Positions 18,903-28,073 of a DNA stretch of 64,000 nucleotides are shown here, piece by piece. Position numbers and translations under genes: made by a program. The first letter of the stretch is position 1. Every line of letters starts with the position of its first letter. The stretch comes from Acetatifactor sp. (GTDB lineage Bacteria > Bacillota > Clostridia > Lachnospirales > Lachnospiraceae), in assembly GCA_029055435.1 (NCBI GenBank), contig JAIDDH010000104.1:1-64000 (forward strand), read 5' to 3'. The notes below the pieces were generated by a model, which was not told the DNA's origin, searched no databases, and was given only the letters and a program-made list of their open reading frames with translations.

Positions 18903-20255
18903 TTATTTCCAGCTGAAGGTCTTCTTCCCCCACACACCCAGAAGTTTCAGGGCGGCCAGATACGCCAGCACACAGCCTCCCAGACCCATCATGGCAGGCA
19001 TCATGCCCAGACTTCCAGACGCCAGCGCCAGGATAATGATATACACCGGCGTGCTGGCCAGCATCACCAGATTACATGCTCCCAGCTCCACACCCGTGGC
19101 GGTGCGAAAATCGGGGTCCACAATTCGGATCAAGGCGATACCACTGGGAACCGTTCCCGTGCAGGTTCCATACAGCCCTAATGTACGCTCAAAGTCGTTG
19201 GCTCCTCCGAACCGCTGGCCGAAGTAAAAGCATACCACCGCAGTGACCACCGTGATCACGACGGATATCAATAGCATCAACGGCAGCCAGTCCTTAATCA
19301 TCTTCAAAGAAACCGCCATAAAGGCGCAGACCACTAGATAATCTGCAGACCATCCCGTTATTTTGCTCTGCAGCGTATTTTCCTGCAGGAAATCCAGATG
19401 CAGCTTCTTCATAAGCCATTTGACCAGATAAGCAGCATACATACCGTTCATAAACATCATGCTGCTCATGGATGTCCCCAAAAATCCGGGAACATAGGAC
19501 AAAACTTTTGCGATTCCCACCGCCAGGACATAGCATACCCCGATCAGGGCAAAATGAAATGCCAGCGTTTCGATATTACTGTTGCAGGTGGTATCTTTGA
19601 CCATATATTCCTTTTGTTCGCTCTTGGTCAGATATCCCTTTAAAAGAGCGTCATCGATTTTTCCGCAATGTTTGGCAATGCCCTTTCGGATTCCCAGCTT
19701 CGCGGCAGGTATTCCGATACAGAACGCCACAACAAACCCGATGGAGGAAAAGGCGATGGCAACCGTGGAGGCATTGCTCCATCCAAACTGCTCAAAGATT
19801 GCACCGTAGGCCGCGGACTGGCCGGGGCCCTGACAGAATGCAAACTGTATCAGCATCCCGTAAATCGCATCCATTCCGACGCTGCCTCCCGCTACGCTCA
19901 CGATTGCCGTAGCCACCATGGGCGTCAGCGCGTAGAGCAGACACCACACCAGACCTAAGCCCAGCGCTCCCTTCAGCACTCCCTTCGCATTCCCGCTCTC
20001 CCCGGACGTGCCGGTGAGACTGATGGAGATAAAAGACACCGTGAAAAGGTTGTTCACAATCTGCGTAAACATATCAGAATCTGTTCCAATCTCAATGCCC
20101 ATACCGGCGACTGCATTCATAAACAGGATTCCCAGCATGCCTCCAATTACACTGGCCGGCACAAGCATTTTCCGAAAAACAGGAATCTTCGCGCGCAGCA
20201 GCATACCCACACACAGCATCACACTGGCCAGACCAAAAGCCATCATAAAGCTCAT
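18903..20255 (-). CDS. GltS-family sodium/glutamate symporter-like membrane protein
   Basis: 450 residues with about eleven hydrophobic segments. The N-terminal MLVPASVIGG block, the CQGPGQSAAYG segment and the mirrored FERTLGLYGTCTGTVPSG segment match the two inverted halves of the GltS fold. The start has GGGAG nine bases upstream. Known members import glutamate with sodium; substrate specificity in divergent members is uncertain. Its place among ATP-grasp and TupA-like genes makes supply of glutamate, or another amino acid to be attached to the glycan, attractive, but unproven. Confidence 0.85.
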   Translation of the reverse strand: MSFMMAFGLASVMLCVGMLLRAKIPVFRKMLVPASVIGGMLGILFMNAVAGMGIEIGTDSDMFTQIVNNLFTVSFISISLTGTSGESGNAKGVLKGALGLGLVWCLLYALTPMVATAIVSVAGGSVGMDAIYGMLIQFAFCQGPGQSAAYGAIFEQFGWSNASTVAIAFSSIGFVVAFCIGIPAAKLGIRKGIAKHCGKIDDALLKGYLTKSEQKEYMVKDTTCNSNIETLAFHFALIGVCYVLAVGIAKVLSYVPGFLGTSMSSMMFMNGMYAAYLVKWLMKKLHLDFLQENTLQSKITGWSADYLVVCAFMAVSLKMIKDWLPLMLLISVVITVVTAVVCFYFGQRFGGANDFERTLGLYGTCTGTVPSGIALIRIVDPDFRTATGVELGACNLVMLASTPVYIIILALASGSLGMMPAMMGLGGCVLAYLAALKLLGVWGKKTFSWK

Positions 20256-20270
20256 AATCTATCTCCCTTT

Positions 20271-21041
20271 TTATCCTTTGTTTACAAGTTTTCTTATTTT
20301 ATTAACACAGCGATAAAAAAAACGATGTTTATTTCTGATTTGTGCTTTCTTCGGCATCCGCCACTCCATACCAGTGTGCATTGCATCATTGCAGGGACCG
20401 CACAATCCACAAGGCTGTCCGTCAATCGGAAAATGGCAGAACCAACTTAATTTCATAATTTCTATCCAGCCGTTTTCTCTCGCAATCCGTTCCTCATCCT
20501 TTTTAGTAACACGGATTGATGGCAGAATCAAATTGCCCAGCACACGATGCGCTGCCTGTTTTCCATCCTTGGGCAATACATGGTATCTTCCCTCCAAAAA
20601 GTCATTCTCCACGGGGAGCAGCATACCCTCCGCGTTGATCGTCATTTCCCCGTGATCCTGATGCACAATGGCGCACTCCATCTGGGTATTCAGCTTTTTA
20701 CATAAAAGCGCAAACCACTCATACTGCTTACCCAGCCGGTATTTCTTATGCAGATATTGATATGCCTCGCTGATTTCCTGGTCCTTGCAATTTTCCAGAA
20801 TCCATTCCACATCGTAATACACAATGTCTAAAATTTCAGCCTTAAAGGATTTATCCTGTCTGATCTGAGCCAATATATTTTGCATGGCTGCCATTTCATA
20901 CTCTCTTCCACCCCGGCCATTATGAATCAAATAAATCGGCATAACTTGTATGTCATATTGGGCAAGCTGAAGAAGTCTGAAGGTTCCGTCCCACCCGCCT
21001 GACCATAATAACACCACCTTATTGCGCTTCGTGCTGTCCAT
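20271..21041 (-). CDS. QueC-like PP-loop ATPase with a four-cysteine metal site
   Basis: 256 residues. The ATP-pyrophosphatase PP-loop is SGGWDGT (14-20). Near the C-terminus C-x8-C-x2-C-x2-C (CHFPIDGQPCGLCGPC) reproduces the spacing of the zinc site of 7-cyano-7-deazaguanine synthase (QueC). No other queuosine gene is nearby; the neighbours are UDP-glucuronate epimerase and GltS. QueC adenylates a carboxylate and replaces it with nitrogen from ammonia, so an amide-forming role on a sugar acid is a reasonable inference. The start has AAGGAG nine bases upstream. The specific function is unknown. Confidence 0.75.
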   Translation of the reverse strand: MDSTKRNKVVLLWSGGWDGTFRLLQLAQYDIQVMPIYLIHNGRGGREYEMAAMQNILAQIRQDKSFKAEILDIVYYDVEWILENCKDQEISEAYQYLHKKYRLGKQYEWFALLCKKLNTQMECAIVHQDHGEMTINAEGMLLPVENDFLEGRYHVLPKDGKQAAHRVLGNLILPSIRVTKKDEERIARENGWIEIMKLSWFCHFPIDGQPCGLCGPCNDAMHTGMEWRMPKKAQIRNKHRFFYRCVNKIRKLVNKG

Positions 21042-21083
21042 AAATCTAATCTCCTTCTAATATTATTTCAAATCCAAACGCTC

Positions 21084-22181
21084 TCAATGCGCAAGATAAA
21101 AATCATAGTACCATTCGGCAAACTTACGAATGCCTTCCCGCAGCGGCGTGGAAGGCCTGAAACCAAACTCTCTCTCCAGATCAGATATATCCGCATAGGT
21201 CACAGCCACATCTCCGGGCTGCATGGGCACCAGCTTCTTATGCGACTCAAAATCATAGTCCTCCGGCAGCACACGCGCGCGGATCAGCTCCTCCTGCAAT
21301 ATCCGGACAAAATCCAGAAGATTTTCCGGGCTGCTGTTGCCCATATTATACAGTGCATAAGGCGGCAGGGGAAGGCCGTCTTCACCGTCCCTGCGCTCGG
21401 GAGGCCGCTGCATCACAAGCCGTATCCCCTCCACGATATCATCAATATAAGTAAAGTCCCGTCTACAATTGCCGTAATTGAATATCTCTATCATATCGCC
21501 CCTGCGCAGCTTATTTGTGAATCCGAAATAAGCCATGTCCGGTCTTCCCGCAGGTCCATACACCGTAAAGAATCTCAGACCCGTGGACGGAATATTATAC
21601 AGCTTGGCATAGGCGTGAGCCATCAGCTCGTCGGAGCGCTTTGTGGCCGCATAGAGAGACACCGGATTGTCCACCTTATCCTCAGTGGAATAAGGCACCT
21701 TGCTGTTTGCTCCATAAATGGAGGAAGAGGATGCGTAGAGCAGATGCTCCACCCCTACAGCTCCCCCGTCATAGGAGTGTCTGCACGCCTCCAGAAGATT
21801 ATAGAATCCTACCACATTAGTCTCTATGTAAGCGTCCGGATTGTCGATAGAATAGCGCACACCCGCCTGCGCCGCCAGATTTATCACCACAGCGGGCCGG
21901 TAGCGCTCGAACACATCCTTCACCAGCGCCCTGTCAGCAATCGAACCGCGGACAAAAGTCCATTTGCTGTCTGTATGGGCGCGGGCCGTCTCCTCTATCT
22001 GTTCCAACCGAAACTCCTTTAAGGATACATCATAATAATCATTCAGATTGTCGATTCCGATGATATGAATCGAAGGGTACTTCTTCAACAGTGCCGGTAC
22101 CAGATTGCCGCCGATAAATCCTGCTGCCCCTGTAACCAGAACAGCCTTATTCTCCAAGTTCATTTTCAGTTGATCTTTCAC
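21084..22181 (-). CDS. UDP-glucuronate 4-epimerase (extended SDR)
   Basis: 365 residues. It has GAAGFIGGNL (Rossmann), NLAAQAGVRYSI, the catalytic SLYAATK with Tyr-x3-Lys, and FFTVYGPAGRPDMA, all characteristic of the UDP-GlcA 4-epimerase branch. It converts UDP-GlcA to UDP-GalA and fits the ugd gene in the same operon. The start is taken as GTG 22181 because GGAGG, inside the end of the flippase gene, lies four bases before it; the in-frame ATG at 22163 has no such site. This implies translational coupling to the flippase. Confidence 0.88.
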   Translation of the reverse strand: MKDQLKMNLENKAVLVTGAAGFIGGNLVPALLKKYPSIHIIGIDNLNDYYDVSLKEFRLEQIEETARAHTDSKWTFVRGSIADRALVKDVFERYRPAVVINLAAQAGVRYSIDNPDAYIETNVVGFYNLLEACRHSYDGGAVGVEHLLYASSSSIYGANSKVPYSTEDKVDNPVSLYAATKRSDELMAHAYAKLYNIPSTGLRFFTVYGPAGRPDMAYFGFTNKLRRGDMIEIFNYGNCRRDFTYIDDIVEGIRLVMQRPPERRDGEDGLPLPPYALYNMGNSSPENLLDFVRILQEELIRARVLPEDYDFESHKKLVPMQPGDVAVTYADISDLEREFGFRPSTPLREGIRKFAEWYYDFYLAH

Positions 22182-22182
22182 A

Positions 22183-23736
22183 CTACCTCCACCTGCTTCT
22201 CATAAGCTGTACCTTCTTTATCAGATACCTGCATTCCTCCGTTCTGCGATAAACCAAAAAGAATGCCACCGGTATCAGTATACCACAAATCAAGCTATGC
22301 ACAATCACAGAAAACCATCCATGACCTACAAACACATGGGAACACAGCCACATGGCTATGGCACAGGCGACAGCCAGAACCGCCATATAGCCGAAGTTTC
22401 GCCTGTAATATCTCGAGACAGACTGATACCCCTCGAAACAATATTTATGGATCACCGTCGGATCCACAGTAAAATTCGCAAAGATCAGCGACATGATCGT
22501 GCCCAGCACCACGCCATTAATTCCCCACACAAAGACACCCACGACAGATACCACCAGATTGATGACAATACCTATAAGGGGACGATACCACATCTGCTGG
22601 AAAACACCACAGATATTTCTGATTTGATTAAGATTAATTTTAATCCCCACAAACAACAGCTCAATTCCGATCAGGAGAGGCAATGGCTGCGGTATCACAT
22701 AATCCGCTCCCAGCCAGCATCCTATCAGTTCATTGGACATAATGGCAATGCCGCCCCCGGCCGTCCCGTACAAAATCATCGTGATGAAATTAGTGGTCTC
22801 AAAAAAGAAATATTTGTGCTCTATATCCTCCACCGCAAACAAATTTCCCATACTGGCCTTGACAGCATCATGCATTCTGTTGAGAATGCCTTTCAGAGAG
22901 GTATAAATCAACAGATAGGTGGAGTATTCCCCCACCATGGCAAGGCCCCGGAAACTGCTCAGCACCAGATTATCCGTAGCTTTCACAATGACATTGTCAA
23001 CCTTGAACACAAAGAGAGCGGAACAATCCTTAAATATCTCCTTGATCTCCTGTCTGGACAGGGTGTCCGCCTCCCCCGCAAAATAATTGGGATATTTCGC
23101 AGTGGCGATCCGGGCGGAAATAAGATTCCGTATAATATTAAATCCGATCAGCGCCATTATATAGACGATATAATTATGCCAGATCAGAAGGATAGCAATC
23201 TGAACGAAACTCAGGACAATATCTACCAGCCCGCTCACCACATTTAAAATATAGCTCTTCTGATCCGCCTTCACAATGGCGCTTCGGTAAGCAAAAAACA
23301 GATAGCTGGACACGCTCTGCAGCAGATAAATGATATAAATCAAAACCGCATTGATGCCCAGCTCTCCCAGCCGGTCATAATCCTTGATCAGAACAGGAAG
23401 CGCAGGTATGAGCAAAAGACCCAACCCCAGAATCACACCACTGACCATTCTATAGATCTTTTTAAAAAAACTCATATACATTCTGATGGCCCGCTCATCA
23501 CGCTCCACCAGCGGCTTGTACAGCTTATAGTTTATGGCGGTGTCAAATCCAAACTCCGCCAGACAAAGCATGGAGAGAATATCTGAAAACAATCCGTTGA
23601 TTCCCAGATAGGATTTGCCCAGAGTATAGACAAAGACCGTTCTGACTAAAAATCGCAGAGCCATGTTCAACAGCTGCTGCCCGAAGGTTGTCACCAGATT
23701 CAATGAAGAATTTTTTGTCCTTGAAGTAGAAGCCAT
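22183..23736 (-). CDS. Wzx-type polysaccharide flippase (MOP/PST superfamily)
   Basis: 517 residues with about 14 predicted membrane helices. The N-terminal NLVTTFGQQLLNMALRFLV and YLGINGLFSDILSMLCLAE segments are typical of Firmicutes oligosaccharide transporters. It moves the lipid-linked repeat unit across the cytoplasmic membrane. The start at 23736 (MASTSRT) is preferred because AAAGAGG precedes it by seven bases and it leaves a 1-base gap to the upstream gene. The longer form from 23754 (MKKRYE) would overlap by 17 bases and has a poor site. It is the only flippase in the window. Confidence 0.9.
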   Translation of the reverse strand: MASTSRTKNSSLNLVTTFGQQLLNMALRFLVRTVFVYTLGKSYLGINGLFSDILSMLCLAEFGFDTAINYKLYKPLVERDERAIRMYMSFFKKIYRMVSGVILGLGLLLIPALPVLIKDYDRLGELGINAVLIYIIYLLQSVSSYLFFAYRSAIVKADQKSYILNVVSGLVDIVLSFVQIAILLIWHNYIVYIMALIGFNIIRNLISARIATAKYPNYFAGEADTLSRQEIKEIFKDCSALFVFKVDNVIVKATDNLVLSSFRGLAMVGEYSTYLLIYTSLKGILNRMHDAVKASMGNLFAVEDIEHKYFFFETTNFITMILYGTAGGGIAIMSNELIGCWLGADYVIPQPLPLLIGIELLFVGIKINLNQIRNICGVFQQMWYRPLIGIVINLVVSVVGVFVWGINGVVLGTIMSLIFANFTVDPTVIHKYCFEGYQSVSRYYRRNFGYMAVLAVACAIAMWLCSHVFVGHGWFSVIVHSLICGILIPVAFFLVYRRTEECRYLIKKVQLMRSRWR

Positions 23737-23737
23737 C

Positions 23738-24661
23738 TCATACCTCTTTTTCATGCAGGGGCAGCTCTAACTGTTCCCCCATCCAAAGCCCTATCTCCGG
23801 CGGAGGAAATTTGCCAAATCCTCCCCTGTGGTAAAGCGTCAGCTCACCAAAATATACCCGGGAACCTATGGAATAAAAGTCCACCCTCACATGGGGCAGA
23901 CCCTGCGAAAGCTTCCCTGCTAATTCCAGCATCAGTTCCAGATTCTCCGGCCTGGGAACCTCCTGTTCGTCTCTGGAATCCAGAGCGGCCGCCTCTATAT
24001 GTTCCCAATTTGGGGAATAAAGGCTATGCTGACGTTCATGCTGAATCTTCTTTCCATAATTGACCAAAATCAGCGCCGGTTTCCCCGAAAAAGTAAATAT
24101 CTTATAATCCATCAGCTCCTGCCCGGATTCTTCCTCCATATATTGCTCCGCAATAATGCGGGGCTGCACCTGACTGTACGGCCATTCTCTCGCATAGCGG
24201 TCAGGTTTTCTTTTCAGACCACGCTTTAAAATCTGTTCTGCGCGCTTCCGATCCAGACAATTCTTGTCACGGCAAATATAAATACTGCCCGAATCATGCG
24301 TACATTTCAGCACAAACTGTCCGGGCAATACATTAAAATCAATATCTTCGAAACAGTCATAGACACCCAAAGTCGGAATGATATATTGTTCTCCAATCAG
24401 AGAAGCCACATACTCTTTGGCTCGATATTTATCCACCATCTGCGGATAAATCGGATTTTTGTCATAAAGTTTCAGCCACTGCAGTTTTTCATTATAAGTG
24501 CGTGGATGTTCTAAATTCAATTTATAACCCATACTTGCCCGAAAACGCAGCTTCAAAAACGCCTTATCGCTCATCCAGTCAAAGAAACCCCTTTGAGCTA
24601 ACGGAGCTATCATTTTATCGGGAGTCTTCAATAGTTTTAATGCTGTTTTAACAGATGACAT
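23738..24661 (-). CDS. TupA-like ATP-grasp protein, copy 1
   Basis: 307 residues. Family signatures are RTYNEKLQWLKLYD, VLPGQFVLKCTHDSGS, MDYKIFTFSGKPALI and VDFYSIGSRVYFGELTLYH, the last carrying the ATP/metal-binding acidic residues. The family is named after TupA of alkaliphilic Bacillus, needed for teichuronopeptide (glucuronate-glutamate polymer). Members are predicted to ligate carboxylates and amines but are often mislabelled glycosyltransferases. The start follows GGGAG. There is a second, diverged copy at 25956. The acceptor sugar or amino acid is not known. Confidence 0.85.
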   Translation of the reverse strand: MSSVKTALKLLKTPDKMIAPLAQRGFFDWMSDKAFLKLRFRASMGYKLNLEHPRTYNEKLQWLKLYDKNPIYPQMVDKYRAKEYVASLIGEQYIIPTLGVYDCFEDIDFNVLPGQFVLKCTHDSGSIYICRDKNCLDRKRAEQILKRGLKRKPDRYAREWPYSQVQPRIIAEQYMEEESGQELMDYKIFTFSGKPALILVNYGKKIQHERQHSLYSPNWEHIEAAALDSRDEQEVPRPENLELMLELAGKLSQGLPHVRVDFYSIGSRVYFGELTLYHRGGFGKFPPPEIGLWMGEQLELPLHEKEV

Positions 24662-24682
24662 AATCCGTTCTCCCGTCAGAAA

Positions 24683-25843
24683 TCACACTTTTTCAGCAAT
24701 TGTTTCCTCAACAAACGCAACAATTTTGTTTACCCGTTCCTGTATGGTAAGCGATTTTGCTTTATCCAGAGCTCCGGCAGACAGGCGCTCCACCATGGTT
24801 TGATCCCGGTAAAGCGTATCGATTGCCTCAGCAATCTCCGGAACCGACATCTCGTCAATACGAATCGAGCAATTCTCATTCAGAATATCATCATTAAATT
24901 TCTTGACTGAAGATATCACCGGAAGACCGCAGGCCAAAGCTTCAACAATTGCGTTACAACATCCCTCATCTCGGGTAGGCAACACAAAGACATCAGCAGC
25001 GCTCAGATAATCGCTGACCCTGTCATGTGACAGAGTTCCACAGAAAAGAATATTCTCGCAGTCAGGCTGCTCTTTACCTGATCCTATGAACACCGAATAT
25101 ATCTTTTCCTCTCCATTATATTTCTCATGAAGCGCTTTCAGCGCTCCCGAGAGTCTGAGAGTGCCCTTCCGCGGAATAAAAGATCCGGTAAATGCAACAA
25201 TGAAAGCATCCTTAGGAAATCCCAGCTTCTCTCTCGCCGCAATTTTATCTTTTGGATAAAAACTGGAGGGATGATACCCATTGGGAGCCACAATATATGG
25301 CATATCCTTCTGGAGCCCCACTGCCCGCGCATTCTCCACATTTCGGGAGGACACATATACCACACCTGAAATTTTATCCAGAGCACGCTCTATATCGCGT
25401 TTGTCAAAAAACTGCTCCACTTGGATTTTTCCGCCTTGGCCCTCCCCACAGGTCACAAAGACAGGCTTGTCACCGGCAACCTGTGATGCCACGATGCCCA
25501 TTCCCCAAAAGTGTGCATACACGACATCTGCCGGCTTGTCCAAAGCACGATATGCCTTCTGAACCGCCCTTGCCATATATCGCGTGCGGCTCTTGGCAAG
25601 ATGACGTGAAAAAGATATATACCGCGGCTGATAGACCTCCACCCGATTCCCTTTCTCCGTCAGATAATGCCACCTCTTCGGTCTCAGTCTGGCCCGTCCG
25701 GCCAATACCCTGGTAACAGACTGAGGCGCTATCACAGAACACTCTATTCCCATATCCGCGATAGCGTCCACATATCCCTTGACAAATGTATAAACGGCTT
25801 CTTTTCCTCTCGGAAACGAGCCGGCCATAAAACATATATGCAT
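24683..25843 (-). CDS. GT4-family glycosyltransferase
   Basis: 386 residues, GT-B fold. The N-terminal MHICFMAGSFPRGKEAVYTF and the C-terminal E-x7-E motif EGCCNAIVEALACGLP are diagnostic of retaining GT4 enzymes. It adds one sugar to the lipid-linked repeat unit on the cytoplasmic side; donor and linkage cannot be read. I choose ATG 25843; GGAGG is 11 bases upstream, while ATG 25852 is only two bases from it and TTG 25861 would contain it. It has its own candidate promoter (25901-25929). Confidence 0.88.
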   Translation of the reverse strand: MHICFMAGSFPRGKEAVYTFVKGYVDAIADMGIECSVIAPQSVTRVLAGRARLRPKRWHYLTEKGNRVEVYQPRYISFSRHLAKSRTRYMARAVQKAYRALDKPADVVYAHFWGMGIVASQVAGDKPVFVTCGEGQGGKIQVEQFFDKRDIERALDKISGVVYVSSRNVENARAVGLQKDMPYIVAPNGYHPSSFYPKDKIAAREKLGFPKDAFIVAFTGSFIPRKGTLRLSGALKALHEKYNGEEKIYSVFIGSGKEQPDCENILFCGTLSHDRVSDYLSAADVFVLPTRDEGCCNAIVEALACGLPVISSVKKFNDDILNENCSIRIDEMSVPEIAEAIDTLYRDQTMVERLSAGALDKAKSLTIQERVNKIVAFVEETIAEKV

Positions 25844-25900
25844 GATTGGCATTTCCTCCAATTTGAATTCGTTTTACCGTTTTTCCTGTATATTATTTAC

Positions 25901-25929
25901 AATATACTATAAACGTAGTGTAATTTCAA
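25901..25929 (-). promoter_or_regulatory. Candidate internal sigma-A promoter
   Basis: TTGAAA (25929-25924), 17-base spacer and TATATT (25906-25901) on the minus strand, in the 110-base AT-rich gap before the GT4 gene. It could give a second transcript for the distal half of the operon. Confidence 0.5.
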
Positions 25930-25955
25930 GGTCTTGCCGACAGAGGGTTGTCAGG

Positions 25956-26864
25956 TCACTCCGCTTTTATGCCCTCCAGCTCCAGCAGATCCCCCAATAT
26001 CCTCTGCCCTTTTTCGTTGAGATGCCGAATATTACAATTCGTGGGCGTCAGGGTAATCTCACCAAAATAGACCTTCCCGGCAACATCATAAAAATCTACT
26101 CTCGCAAAAGGAAATGTCTGTGATAAAACTGCCGCTGCTTCCAGCATGACCGGGAGGCCTTTCGGCTTTTCTACCACGGCATCTTCCGGCGAAGCTCCTT
26201 TTTCATAATCCAGATAGTTCCAATCCGTATCATAGAATATCTTTTTCAAATCTCTGCTTCGATCAGTACATGTCATGATGCAGTGCGGCTTTCCGTAATA
26301 ACAATAAACCTTGTAATCCGTCATCCGCTCCTCCCGCCCGTCATCCAAAAACTCCTCTGCATAGATACGGGGCGTTATATACCCGTAATGGTATTCGCAA
26401 TGGGTTTTGGCATAATTAGTATGGAGCATTTTCTCCAGCCGATTCAGTACCGAAGGCCAGTCAACTGCCGATTTGTCACGGACGATCTCGTAATACATCC
26501 CCCCCGACGCATGATTGCATTTCAGCACAAATTGATCCGGCAGCTCATCCAGAGGAATCTCCTTTGTGTGAGACCATATGCCATAGACCTCAGGAAGCAG
26601 ATCTCCCAGACCTTTCTCCGACACGAACTCCCTCACACCTATTTTATCTGCATAGACCGCACATTCCGATCCGATATAATATACAAGCAGCCAGTTCAGC
26701 TTTTCATCCAGCGTCTTCGGATTCCGAAAATCCATCTTATAGCCATGCTGTTTGGTAAACCAAATTGATCTGGCCGTTTTTTTCGGCATATAATACAAAA
26801 TATTTCCGACTATTCTTCGGAAAATACGCTCAATAGAATGCCCCGATTTGTGAGATGAACTCAT
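25956..26864 (-). CDS. TupA-like ATP-grasp protein, copy 2
   Basis: 302 residues, same family as the 23738-24661 gene but well diverged. Conserved blocks are KTLDEKLNWLLVY, LPDQFVLKCNHASGGM, MTDYKVYCYYGKPHCI and ARVDFYDVAGKVYFGEITL. The start follows GGAGG by nine bases. It lies between two GT4 genes and is followed by a 112-base gap holding a candidate promoter. Two TupA-like genes in one operon suggest two separate ligation steps or two substrates; this is inference. Confidence 0.84.
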   Translation of the reverse strand: MSSSHKSGHSIERIFRRIVGNILYYMPKKTARSIWFTKQHGYKMDFRNPKTLDEKLNWLLVYYIGSECAVYADKIGVREFVSEKGLGDLLPEVYGIWSHTKEIPLDELPDQFVLKCNHASGGMYYEIVRDKSAVDWPSVLNRLEKMLHTNYAKTHCEYHYGYITPRIYAEEFLDDGREERMTDYKVYCYYGKPHCIMTCTDRSRDLKKIFYDTDWNYLDYEKGASPEDAVVEKPKGLPVMLEAAAVLSQTFPFARVDFYDVAGKVYFGEITLTPTNCNIRHLNEKGQRILGDLLELEGIKAE

Positions 26865-26879
26865 GAATCTTTTCCTCCG

Positions 26880-28043
26880 TTATGAGGGATGAGTATCCGT
26901 CAAAATCACCGAATACAAGTCCCGATATTCTTCACAGATATCCCTCCAGTTAAACGTATCCGCAAGCTGCAGGCAGTTTTCTGTCAGTTCCCGATACCGT
27001 TTGGCGGCGTCCACGATTCTCTCCGCAATCTCCGCAGGATCGTCGGCAGCCACCGCATAACCTACTCTGCCCTCTTCAAATTGTCCGTCAAATCCCTGCC
27101 CTCTGGTGTAGATCACCGGAAGTCCCTGGCTGAGCGCCTCAGCATACACCAGCCCAAAGGTCTCCGTGTGGGAGGGCATCACAAACAAGTCGTTCTCCCG
27201 ATAATACTCCAGAAGCTTTTCCCGGGGCTGCTGAGGAATGTATTCCGTGTCGGGATAGGTCATAATTTTTTCAAATAATTTCTGATCCAGCACTTTGCCC
27301 ACGATCTGATACCGCACAGACCATCCCTGCTGCCGGAGAAGCTGCAGCGCCTCCTGTGTAGCCAGATGGTTCTTGCGGTGATTGATCACTCCGGCGCATA
27401 TCACACGCAGCTTTTTATCGGGCAAGCTCTCTGACCGGTTCTCCGACAGAATTTCCGGCACATCCCGCAGTTTATCCGTATTGCGGTTCTGCAGCCAGAA
27501 ATCGTCTATCCCATTGGGAATGACCCGGCTTTTTGCGCGTATCGTTTCGCGCAGTCTCTCCGGCACGTAAGTTTCCAGAACCTGTTTACGGTAGCCCTCC
27601 GAGAGAAAAAACACCGCGGACGCATCCCGCAGGATACTCACCGCTCTTCCCCGCAGATAAAACGCCTTTTTGAGAAAGACATTCACATCCGTGTCCCGCA
27701 CGGCCACCACATAGGGGATTCGATACTTACGACTCAGCCTGCGGGCACAGTTGCCGTCCGTGAACAGCGTGTATGCGTGAAGGCAGTCATAGCCGGAGCA
27801 ATCCAGTCTGCTCTGTATGTCCCGAAAAATCCGCTCCTGCTTGTAGTCAAAGAAAATGCGATGCCATTTCCGGAAACATTTGGCGACGATGACCTGACAG
27901 CCCTGTGTCGTGACATCCTCGTTCTCCTTCTCGCAAACGGGCGTGTAGACCGTGCTCTCAATGCCAAAGAGATTCAAATGTTCTATCATGCTGCGATGCA
28001 GTTTTGTTCCGATGTAATTACAATTGATATGCAGTATTTTCAT
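26880..28043 (-). CDS. GT4-family glycosyltransferase
   Basis: 387 residues, GT-B fold. It begins MKILHINCNYIGTKLHR, has VIPNGIDDFWL in the middle and the E-x7-E motif in ETFGLVYAEALSQGLPVI. ATG 28043 is preferred to ATG 28055 because TGAGG lies six bases before it. Cytoplasmic, donor unknown. It follows the GT11 gene by 30 bases. Confidence 0.88.
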   Translation of the reverse strand: MKILHINCNYIGTKLHRSMIEHLNLFGIESTVYTPVCEKENEDVTTQGCQVIVAKCFRKWHRIFFDYKQERIFRDIQSRLDCSGYDCLHAYTLFTDGNCARRLSRKYRIPYVVAVRDTDVNVFLKKAFYLRGRAVSILRDASAVFFLSEGYRKQVLETYVPERLRETIRAKSRVIPNGIDDFWLQNRNTDKLRDVPEILSENRSESLPDKKLRVICAGVINHRKNHLATQEALQLLRQQGWSVRYQIVGKVLDQKLFEKIMTYPDTEYIPQQPREKLLEYYRENDLFVMPSHTETFGLVYAEALSQGLPVIYTRGQGFDGQFEEGRVGYAVAADDPAEIAERIVDAAKRYRELTENCLQLADTFNWRDICEEYRDLYSVILTDTHPS

Positions 28044-28073
28044 GCTTATCCTCATTGCACGCTTCGGCGCATT

